The notes beneath the pieces were generated by a model, which saw only the letters and a list, made by a program, of their open reading frames with translations, ran no database searches and was not told the origin of the DNA. The position numbers and the translations under genes are program-made. This document shows, one piece after another, positions 55,714 to 64,000 of a stretch of DNA of 64,000 nucleotides (within the stretch, counting starts at the first letter, position 1; every line of letters starts with the position of its first letter). Source of the stretch: Hydrangea macrophylla (taxonomy: Eukaryota; Streptophyta; Magnoliopsida; Cornales; Hydrangeaceae); assembly GCA_033977485.1 (NCBI GenBank), contig CM066988.1, positions 137,678,859-137,742,858 on the forward strand, given 5' to 3'.

Positions 55714-56401
55714 CTATCTTAGTATTTCAAAGATACCAGGAGTAGGATAGAGGGTTGTTGGGTGTTGTCGAGAGAAAAGAGTCGGATAGATGAGATGGTG
55801 CATTGTTCTCATACACGGTCACATATGTGTGAAATTATCTTTTAAATAATGTTGTGGTTGTTTTCTAAAACGAGTTTTTTTATCATAAATATAAACTTGT
55901 GGTATTTAAATGGAAATGGGAAAAAGGTAAATGAGTATGTTTTACATTCAGAGTTATGTTTTTAATACTCACCAGCTTCTTGAAGCTGACGGCGTTGATG
56001 CGTCCTGGACATTCGTGTTCAGGCTTTGCAGGTTATAAACAGGATGAACCATATGACTATGCTAATTGAGATCAACTGCTGAGAAGAGAATTTACTTTTA
56101 TATGCTTTATGTTTATGTGCTTTAAGATATGATTTGGTTTTGTAATAAGGATGACTGTAATAGACTTTAAGTTATTGTTTTACTTTAAGGCGGTCTGTGC
56201 CTTAGTTAACCCCGTACCATAAGTTGTAATAAGTTAGAAAAATTTTTATGAGCCCTGTTTGCCCTACTCTGATTAATAGTTTTATGTTGTTAGAAGTTTT
56301 TGGGACGGAATCGATCCTTCAAACTGTCGCGACCTACGGGTCCATAAAGGAAATTAAACGCTTTCCATATTTATGCTACGTCGGGGCGTGACAGGATTTG
56401 G

Positions 56402-56414
56402 TGGTATCAGAGCC
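56402..56414 (+). promoter_or_regulatory. Gypsy-H primer binding site
   Basis: TGGTATCAGAGCC eight bases after the LTR, initiator tRNA-Met type. Confidence 0.93.
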
Positions 56415-56970
56415 ATAGGTTTCTAGATTGACCAGGCTCAGTTTTTCACGCCATAGATTAGTGACATAGGTTACCCTTAAGTTTTACTAAGCTATATAAC
56501 CAAGTTCTAGTTTTAGTTTAGTACGGATTACCCTTAGTTCAGAAACTAAAATTCTAAGTTGGTTTTATCATAGAAATGATTACCCGTTTGTCTTGTCACA
56601 TCGACAAGAATGATAGCAATTTCCATATACCTTCAGACATATCCATTTAGGATTAGCCGAGATAGCCATATTTTACGATGCCCCTACAGACATATAGTAG
56701 CCGAGTTTCTAAGGAGTTAAAGCATACCATAGCCCTCATTAATAGCTTAGGCACTGACCAACTTCCTGAGTCAAATCTCGGAACAGTCAGTATGGCCCAC
56801 AACCCAGAGTCTAGAGGATAAGAATACAACCTCTTTGCTATTAGACAGCTCTAGTTCGAATACGTGTTATATGTACTTAATATATATTTTATTGTATGCT
56901 TATGTGATAATACGAGTATGTGATATAGTGATATATACTATTTTGAAAATTTTTGTCATAGTACTGTTGC
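56415..56970 (+). other. Gypsy-H untranslated leader
   Basis: About 555 bp without a supported ORF, between primer site and gag-pol; a TA-rich stretch at 56875-56940 precedes the start codon. Confidence 0.6.
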
Positions 56971-59900
56971 ATGCATGTTTCTCATTCTACTACCCCTATC
57001 ATGCATAGAATGGCTGGAAGACCAAGGAGGAACAGAAATCTGATTGAAGGAGCGCCCGAGGCTGCCGACCCCACGGGAATATTTGAAGCTTTTATCAGAC
57101 GTCTCGAGAGGGTTAGTAATGCGAATGAAAACCAACGAGACCGCCAGACGGGAGATAAGCTGCTGGAGAGATTCCGTGCGCTCAGACCCGAGCAATTTGC
57201 GGGTACCACGGATCCCTGGAAGGCAGAACAATGGTTAAGACAGATGGACCGCATGTTTGAAGCTGTCCAATGCAACGAGATGGACAAAAGGAGATTGGCT
57301 ACTTTTCAACTAACTGACGCCGCTGCAGATTGGTGGGACTCGGTCATAGCCACTATCGGAAACACCGCTGCTATGGGGATGACATGGACGGCGTTCAAAG
57401 GGAGATTCCTGGAGAAGTACTTTCCGGCTACGGAGAGGCACAGAAGAGAGAAGGAATTTATGGATCTGACGCAAGGAACCAAGACGGTGCAAGAGTATAC
57501 CACACAGTTCGAGAGGCTGTCACGGTTTGCCCCGCACATGGTTGATACTGAGGAGAAGAAGATCCGGAAGTATAACCAAGGGTTGGCACCGCAGATTCGT
57601 CGCCTGACTCTCGGCCATCTAGACAAGACGTTTGAAGGACTAGTCGGCCTGGCTACCGATCTGGAAGAAGATGCTCGAGTATATCGCAAACAATTTGAAT
57701 TCCGACCGCCTCAGAGGGGTAATTTTGGGAATAGACCACCAATGAATCGTACCCAAGGGCAGAAGAGGAACTTTGACGGAAGCAAGAAGGCACAAGCTAT
57801 TACCTATCCGACTCAACCCCGAGTAGGAGAAGGAAGTAGTGGCGTAAAGTGCTTCAACTGTGGCAACCCTGGACATGTGGCTCGGGACTGCAAGGCACCA
57901 AGGCGTGCTGCTCAGCCAGGAATAGTCTGCTTCAACTGTGGTGAACCAGGTCACATCAGGAGGTTCTGCACTGCTCCTAAGCAAGCGACTTATGGGCAAC
58001 AGGGTCAGACCCGCTTGAATGCTGTTATTCCTGATGCCGCTGGATATGATGGAGCTGTATATGAAGAAGGAGATCATGGAGAAGCTCAACCTGATCAGCA
58101 AGCAGTGGAAGGTACATTGACTCTATTTAACTCCCATGTTAGAGTATTATTTGATACGGGTGCTGCTCTCTCATTCATATCTGTTAATACAATTCGGAGA
58201 TTGGGTATCTTACCTCATCGCTTGGAGAAAGCTTTGAAGGCTACATCACCAATAGGAGCTGCGGTCAGTTTAGGACATGTGTGCAAGGATTGTCCCTTAA
58301 GATTAGGAGACCGAGAAATCCCTGCAAGGTTGATCGTCCTATCGATGAAGGAGTTTGACATAATCCTAGGAATGGATTGGCTGTCTCAGAATCAAGTGAA
58401 GTTGGATTGTGCGAGGAAGAGAATTACATTCTCCGACAATGAGAATCAACCCTTTGATTTTCAATGTAACCCTTCGGGAGATATGTTCCTCACAAGATGT
58501 TTAGCCAACATTGAAGTCGTCAGTACAGAGGTGACAGCATCATCTATACCTGTAGTCAAGGACTTCGAAGAAGTATTTCAAGACATTTCTGGATTACCGC
58601 CCGAGAGAAGTATAGAGTTCTGTATTGAGCTTATACCGGGTACCGTACCAATTATCAAGGTTCCCTACAGAATGGCCCCCACAGAACTATTGGAATTGAA
58701 GGGACAAGTTCAAGAGCTCGAGAACCTAGGTTTTGTACGTCCTAGTACATCGCCTTGGGGAGCACCGGTATTATTTGTGAAGAAGAAGGACGGGACGCTC
58801 AGGCTGTGTATCGACTACAGAGAATTGAATCGAGTGACAATCAAGAACAAGTATCCTTTGCCTCGGATCGACGATTTATTTGATCAACTACAAGGAGCTA
58901 CGATATTTTCCAAGATAGACCTAAGGTCGGGGTATCATCAGTTGAGGGTACGGAAGGAAGACATACCTAAGACTGCTTTCAGAACCCGATATGGTCATTA
59001 TGAATTTCTGGTGATGCCGTTTGGATTAACGAACGCCCCGGCAGTGTTTATGGATCTGATGAACAGAGTATTCAAGCCTTATTTAGATCAGTTTGTCATC
59101 GTCTTTATTGATGATATTTTGATCTATTCTAAGTCAAGAGAAGAACACGAGCAACATCTTCGGATTACGATGCAGACGCTTAAGGACCACCACTTGTATG
59201 CCAAGTTCAGTAAGTGTGAGTTCTGGTTGCAAGAAGTGAAATTTTTGGGACACAAGGTGTCATCTCAAGGAATTTCTGTGGATTCGTCCAAGACCGATGC
59301 TGTATCCAACTGGGTTAGGCCAAGCAACCCTACAGAAGTTCGGAGTTTTCTTGGACTCGCAGGCTATTACAGGAGATTTGTTGAGGGATTCTCCAAGATA
59401 GCTGCACCATTGACTGGGTTGACAAAGAAGAATTTGAAATTCGAATGGACAGAGAAGCATGAGCGAGCCTTTCTAGAGTTGAAAGAGAGACTCACTACCG
59501 CACCAGTACTAGCAATACCCAAGCCTGGTGAGAAGTTCACTATCTTTAGTGACGCATCATATCAAGGACTAGGGTGTGTACTTATGCAAGATGACAGAGT
59601 TATAGCCTATGGATCCAGGCAGCTGAAGCCGAATGAGTTGAACTATCCTATTCATGATTTGGAGTTGGCAGCAGTGGTTTTTGCACTCAAGATTTGGAGA
59701 CATTATCTCTACGGTGAGAAGTTTGATTTGTTCTCCGATCACAAGAGTCTGAAGTATTTGTTCACACAGAAAGAGTTGAACATGAGGCAGCGCAGATGGA
59801 TGGAGTTGATCAAAGATTACGACTTCACGTTGGAATACCACCCTGGTAAAGCTAATGTGGTCGCTGATGCTTTGAGTAGGCAGACTCGGGAGACGATCGC

Positions 59901-61446
59901 CTCCTTAATGGTTAGAGAGTGGCGAGCTTTGGAGACGTTGGTGGAGTTCGATGTACAGAGTGCTGAAAGAGGAGAAGGACAACTTTTTGGATGTCTTATC
60001 CTACAGCCTGTTCTTATCGACCGCGTTATTGAAGCTCAGAAAGAAGATGAGAAGTTTCAGACATGGTTTGTAAAAATGTCAGAAAAAGACCCGACCGAAT
60101 GGAAGGTGGGGAGTGACGGAGGGTATCGATGCAGAGACAGATTATGTGTACCAGATTGTGGGAATTTGAGAAAAGATATTCTGGAAGAAGCACATAAATC
60201 AAGGTATACAGTTCACCCGGGAGGAACTAAGATGTATAAAGATTTGAAGAGAAATTTCTGGTGGGAAGGCATGAAGAAGGATGTGGCCGAGTTTGTATCC
60301 AAGTGTTTGACGTGTCAGCAAGTCAAGGCCGAACATCAGAGACCGTCAGGATTGTTGCAACCGCTACCTATTCCTGGTTGGAAGTGGGAGCACATTACGA
60401 TGGATTTTGTAGTAGGATTGCCCCGGTCGCAACAGAATCATGACGCTATTTGGGTAATTGTGGATCGATTGACGAAGTCAGCTCATTTTATTGCTTACAG
60501 TATGACATACCCGGTGGAAAAGATGAGCCGGATGTACATACAACAAGTTGTGCGACTTCACGGTGCACCTGTATCGATCGTGTCAGACCGTGACGCACGT
60601 TTTACTTCTGGATTTTGGGAAAGTCTGCAAGAAGCTATGGGAACTTCACTCAAGATGAGTACTGCTTTTCACCCTCAGACAGATGGGCAAACTGAGCGTG
60701 TTAATCAGATCATGGAGGATATGCTTAGGGCTTGTGTGATCGATTTTGAAGAATCTTGGGAGACACACTTGCCTTTGGTTGAATTTGCCTATAACAATAG
60801 TTATCACGCGAGTATCGGTATGGCTCCGTTCGAGGCACTGTACGGACGACCGTGTCGTTCTCCATTGTGTTGGGCAGAAGTTGGTGATACAGAGTTGTTG
60901 GGACCGGATTTGGTTAGAGAAACCAACGAGAAGATTTCCTCGGTCAAGGAAAGGATGAGAACCGCTCAGAGCAGGTATAAGAGTTATGCTGATCGGCGCC
61001 GGAAAGATCTGGAGTTTAGTGTTGGAGATCACGTACTTCTTAAGGTTTCACCAACACGAGGAGTAGTACGCTTTGGTCTCAAGAGAGGGAAGTTAGCTCC
61101 GCGTTTTATTGGACCGTTTGAGATTTTGGAACGTATCGGGAAAGTGGCCTATCAGCTGGCGCTACCACCGAAGATGTCTGGGGTTCACAACGTGTTTCAC
61201 GTGAGTATGTTGAGGAAATACATACGAGATCCCTCGCACGTGGTTAGTTATGACGACATTGAGACGAGTCATAACGTTTCTTACAAGGAGAGACCTGTGA
61301 AGATTTTGGATCAGAGTATCAAGAAGCTGAGGAATAAGGATATCCCGTTGGTGAAGGTTCAGTGGAATCACCATGACGAGAATGAAGCCTCGTGGGAAGT
61401 TGAAGCTGATATGAGGAAGAAGTACCCGGAGTTGTTTCAGGACTAA
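56971..61446 (+). CDS. Gypsy-H gag-pol polyprotein, intact
   Basis: 1491 residues with no stop or shift. Order: gag (about residues 70-215, including [10 protein letters not shown] and [14 protein letters not shown]), two CCHC knuckles [14 protein letters not shown] (from 294) and [14 protein letters not shown] (from 320), protease FDTGAALSF (D395), reverse transcriptase with FIDDILIYS (D714, D715), RNase H with FSDASYQG (D861) and NVVADALSR, integrase zinc finger ([20 protein letters not shown]) and DDE core ([24 protein letters not shown]), GPF motif [13 protein letters not shown], and the chromodomain-like tail ([24 protein letters not shown]). All catalytic motifs look complete, giving proteins for particle formation, reverse transcription and integration. 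The first ATG is 56971; 57010 ([10 protein letters not shown]) is a plausible alternative start. The lack of a gag stop means pol is made as one polyprotein and cleaved by its protease. Confidence 0.96.
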   Translation: MHVSHSTTPIMHRMAGRPRRNRNLIEGAPEAADPTGIFEAFIRRLERVSNANENQRDRQTGDKLLERFRALRPEQFAGTTDPWKAEQWLRQMDRMFEAVQCNEMDKRRLATFQLTDAAADWWDSVIATIGNTAAMGMTWTAFKGRFLEKYFPATERHRREKEFMDLTQGTKTVQEYTTQFERLSRFAPHMVDTEEKKIRKYNQGLAPQIRRLTLGHLDKTFEGLVGLATDLEEDARVYRKQFEFRPPQRGNFGNRPPMNRTQGQKRNFDGSKKAQAITYPTQPRVGEGSSGVKCFNCGNPGHVARDCKAPRRAAQPGIVCFNCGEPGHIRRFCTAPKQATYGQQGQTRLNAVIPDAAGYDGAVYEEGDHGEAQPDQQAVEGTLTLFNSHVRVLFDTGAALSFISVNTIRRLGILPHRLEKALKATSPIGAAVSLGHVCKDCPLRLGDREIPARLIVLSMKEFDIILGMDWLSQNQVKLDCARKRITFSDNENQPFDFQCNPSGDMFLTRCLANIEVVSTEVTASSIPVVKDFEEVFQDISGLPPERSIEFCIELIPGTVPIIKVPYRMAPTELLELKGQVQELENLGFVRPSTSPWGAPVLFVKKKDGTLRLCIDYRELNRVTIKNKYPLPRIDDLFDQLQGATIFSKIDLRSGYHQLRVRKEDIPKTAFRTRYGHYEFLVMPFGLTNAPAVFMDLMNRVFKPYLDQFVIVFIDDILIYSKSREEHEQHLRITMQTLKDHHLYAKFSKCEFWLQEVKFLGHKVSSQGISVDSSKTDAVSNWVRPSNPTEVRSFLGLAGYYRRFVEGFSKIAAPLTGLTKKNLKFEWTEKHERAFLELKERLTTAPVLAIPKPGEKFTIFSDASYQGLGCVLMQDDRVIAYGSRQLKPNELNYPIHDLELAAVVFALKIWRHYLYGEKFDLFSDHKSLKYLFTQKELNMRQRRWMELIKDYDFTLEYHPGKANVVADALSRQTRETIASLMVREWRALETLVEFDVQSAERGEGQLFGCLILQPVLIDRVIEAQKEDEKFQTWFVKMSEKDPTEWKVGSDGGYRCRDRLCVPDCGNLRKDILEEAHKSRYTVHPGGTKMYKDLKRNFWWEGMKKDVAEFVSKCLTCQQVKAEHQRPSGLLQPLPIPGWKWEHITMDFVVGLPRSQQNHDAIWVIVDRLTKSAHFIAYSMTYPVEKMSRMYIQQVVRLHGAPVSIVSDRDARFTSGFWESLQEAMGTSLKMSTAFHPQTDGQTERVNQIMEDMLRACVIDFEESWETHLPLVEFAYNNSYHASIGMAPFEALYGRPCRSPLCWAEVGDTELLGPDLVRETNEKISSVKERMRTAQSRYKSYADRRRKDLEFSVGDHVLLKVSPTRGVVRFGLKRGKLAPRFIGPFEILERIGKVAYQLALPPKMSGVHNVFHVSMLRKYIRDPSHVVSYDDIETSHNVSYKERPVKILDQSIKKLRNKDIPLVKVQWNHHDENEASWEVEADMRKKYPELFQD

Positions 61447-61476
61447 TTAGTCTTGATTTCGGGGACGAAATCCTGT

Positions 61477-61491
61477 TTAAGGGGGGAAGGG
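61477..61491 (+). promoter_or_regulatory. Gypsy-H polypurine tract
   Basis: A G/A-rich run (GGGGGGAAGGG) ending directly at the 3' LTR start. Confidence 0.88.
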
Positions 61492-64000
61492 TGTAATAAC
61501 CTGCATTTTCATGCATTATCATATTTAAAATTTTCATTATCATTGGCATTATTATATTCAAAATTTAATATATATTGTCTGTTTATATGTTAAATTCGAT
61601 TCTTATGTGAAAAGTTTAATCCTTGAATAATTGAAATTACTTTTGGGGTCAAAATGCAATTTTCATAAAACTTGCAATACCTGTGTTAAAATTCAAAACT
61701 GTATTTCAAAACGGTGGAATTATTTCTTTTAAACTCAAACTGTATTTTTATGAAATCAGAGAACTATTTCTAACGTTAAAATGAATTCTCTGTATTTTTG
61801 TGATAAACACCGTATCACGAAAATACCAGTGTAAGTTTAAAACTGTCCGCGCAGTGTTAAACTTCCACAGAATTTTGGAAGTAAATGATTGAACAAATAT
61901 ATTTATACCCAAATTATTATGCTGATGCTTTTCCTTAGGTCTTGTTTGGCAAATGTTGTTGTATGTGTATTGTCCTTATGCCATAAGCTAGATTACCCAA
62001 ACACACCTTGACCCACACCAACTCCACCTACCCTTTCAATTATCAATGGAGCATTATGAATTGCAAGTGTATATTTACACATCATTGTTGCACTTTCTTT
62101 GTAATTAGTGGAGATTAATGGAGAATGAGTGGGATGTTAGGCAAATGTTTTCTAAGTGGAAGTTTGAGTATTTATACACCCAATCACACTACACATTCTA
62201 CACTCCTAACATAGAGAGCTTGAGAGAGTCACATAGAGAGATAAGAGAAAGTTTGAGAGTTCAATTTGCTGAAAATTTCTAGAGAGAAGAGCTCCTCAAT
62301 TTCCATAGCCAAGCTTGTATTGGGTTTCTTGATTTGGTTATCTTTCTCAACAAATCTCTTTGCACTTAATCACGGTGAGTATTACTAACTCACTCCAAAT
62401 GTAACTTATTCCTTATTTACTGATTTAGGTAGTTAATTTTAACAGTAGCAGAATTTTGTTTTCAGATTTTTGTTAGGAAAACGAATGAAATTTAAGGTTC
62501 TGCCCGCGTTGTCCCAAGTAAAACTCGATTCTGCACACTTTTCGTCTAATGCAATTTTCTCAGATTTTGCACCGTTTGGGCAGAAAATGAGGATTACAGT
62601 AGCAGAAAAAGTATATTAGAAATTCAAACTAATATTTTCTCTTTTAATTTTAACAGTAGCAGAATTTTGTTTTCAGATTTTTGTTAGGAAAACGAATGAA
62701 ATTTAAGGTTCTGCCCGCGTTGTCCCAAGCAAAACTCGATTCTGCACACTTTTCGTTTAATGCAATTTTCTCAGATTCTGCACCGTTTGGACAGAAAACG
62801 AGGATTTCAGTAGCAGTTTTTAGAATGCTATTAGTTATGTTTAAAATGATTAAGGCAATGAATTACGAATTTTCAATCCCCGTACGCGTATTATTTCTTT
62901 AATTCTGTGAATTCCTTTATGTTTAAAGTTTGATGACATTCATGTGGAGTCAGTTGTACATGCATGGTGAGTGTTGGTAGTGTGTAAAAGAGTAATGATA
63001 GTGTGGAAAAGAGTAATGATTGTGTGGAAAGAGTATGAGTTTGAGTTGTGGTTGTGGTTGTGGTTGTGGTTGTAATTGTGGCTGTGGTTATGGTTGTGGT
63101 TGTGGATGTGATTGTGGTTGGAGTTGAAAAAGAGGATGAGGGTGTCTTTGAAATGCGAAGGTGGCAAAAATGGACACTCCCTGACGCCCATGGAAGCGTT
63201 AAAGTGTGTGAAGCCGAACTTGGACACTCACTGGCACCCATGGAAGTGCTAAAGTGTGGCCTATAGACACTCCCTGAATGACTCGAGTCTGGATACCTGT
63301 GTGGGGGTTGCCCCGGTATTTGCATGGCGGTTAGGGTATTCAAAGTGTGAGGCATTGGACACTCCCTGGTACCCCGGACCAAAGTGTGAGGCAAACTGGA
63401 CACTCCCTGGCGCCCCGTTGCTAAAGTGTGGCTATCTTAGTATTTCAAAGATACCAGGAGTAGGATAGAGGGTTGTTGGGTGTTGTCGAGAGAAAAGAGT
63501 CGGATAGATGAGATGGTGCATTGTTCTCATACACGGTCACATATGTGTGAAATTATCTTTTAAATAATGTTGTGGTTGTTTTCTAAAACGAGTTTTTTTA
63601 TCATAAATATAAACTTGTGGTATTTAAATGGAAATGGGAAAAAGGTAAATGAGTATGTTTTACATTCAGAGTTATGTTTTTAATACTTACCAGCTTCTTG
63701 AAGCTGACGGCGTTGATGCGTCCTGGACATTCGTGTTCAGGCTTTGCAGGTTATAAACAGGATGAACCATATGACTATGCTAATTGAGATCAACTGCTGA
63801 GAAGAGAATTTACTTTTATATGCTTTATGTTTATGTGCTTTAAGATATGATTTGGTTTTGTAATAAGGATGACTGTAATAGACTTTAAGTTATTGTTTTA
63901 TTTTAAGGCGGTCTGTGCCTTAGTTAACCCCGTACCATAAGTTGTAATAAGTTAGAAAAATTTTTATGAGCCCTGTTTGCCCTACTCTGATTAATAGTTT
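61492..64000 (+). mobile_element. Gypsy-H 3' LTR (partial, cut by the window end)
   Basis: 2509 of the expected 2620 bp are visible. Offset to the 5' LTR is 7718 bp throughout, so no indels. Confidence 0.96.

Larger units (their letters stand above)
53774..56393 (+). mobile_element. Gypsy-H 5' LTR
   Basis: TGTAATAACCTGCATTTTC to CGTCGGGGCGTGACA. Order: TATTTATACA (54451), donor-like ACG|GTGAGT (54657-54662), 211-bp tandem duplication, hexamer microsatellite, hairpin run (55452-55713), CAGCTTCTTGAAGCTG (55973-55988), acceptor-like TTTGCAG (56025-56031). Differences from the 3' LTR: T/C near 53877, C/T near 55036, C/T near 55970 and C/T near 56184. Confidence 0.96.
53774..64000 (+). mobile_element. 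Gypsy-H: young, apparently intact Tekay-like chromovirus (3' LTR runs off the window)
   Basis: 5' LTR 53774-56393 (2620 bp), primer site 56402-56414, uninterrupted gag-pol 56971-61446, polypurine tract, 3' LTR from 61492. Over the 2509 visible bases of the 3' LTR I could find only about four differences from the 5' LTR. Left target site CATAA; the right one is beyond the window, where the element should end near 64111. With identical features in both LTRs and no frame damage it could be autonomous or very recently so. Confidence 0.95.

Overview
The window looks like intergenic DNA from a plant nuclear genome. It is AT-rich and packed with Ty3/gypsy and Ty1/copia LTR retrotransposons, and also holds long-TIR Mutator-like elements, hAT and Tourist MITEs, a tRNA-derived SINE and LINE tails. 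The gypsy polyproteins end in the chromodomain-like tail typical of plant Tekay-type chromoviruses, and the primer sites match the plant initiator tRNA-Met. I found no host protein gene, rRNA gene or true tRNA gene. Most boundaries rest on target-site duplications (TSDs) read directly from the sequence.

Layout. 1-1657: gypsy LTR pieces in both orientations and the tail of a copia element. 2732-4630: a foldback MULE (9-bp TSD) carrying a hAT insertion (8-bp TSD). 4829-8968: a copia-type solo LTR split by a gypsy solo LTR (5474-8118). 9156-10841: a second long-TIR element with another foldback element inside. 11151-15256: MITEs, a SINE and a hAT MITE. 15370-48802: one decayed copia element (Copia-A), inflated to 33 kb by insertions. 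Copia-B (16452-39740) sits in its gag; gypsy solo LTRs F (40182-42575) and G (44376-47218) sit in its gag-protease junction and reverse transcriptase. Copia-B holds a full-length gypsy element, Gypsy-C (17935-26957), and solo LTR D (31523-37451), which itself holds solo LTR E (32548-35590). 48803-53773: remnant-rich spacer. 53774 to the window end: Gypsy-H, a young element with an uninterrupted 1491-codon gag-pol; its 3' LTR runs off the window.

The order of nesting agrees with LTR divergence judged by eye: Copia-A LTRs differ most, Copia-B by a few percent, and Gypsy-C and Gypsy-H by only a handful of bases. Copia reading frames resume in phase when each solo LTR and one TSD copy are subtracted, so the insertion calls are secure.

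The most unusual signal lies inside the LTRs. Several distinct gypsy LTR families share one architecture: (i) a promoter followed by a splice-donor-like site, (ii) a mid-LTR run of small hairpins whose stem sequences differ while staying self-complementary, (iii) a short AGC/GCT hairpin, (iv) a splice-acceptor-like GCAG, and (v) in all but Gypsy-H, a cluster of short CpG-containing palindromes whose sequence differs between LTRs. I have not seen this combination described; it is the best candidate here for an undescribed cis-acting system.
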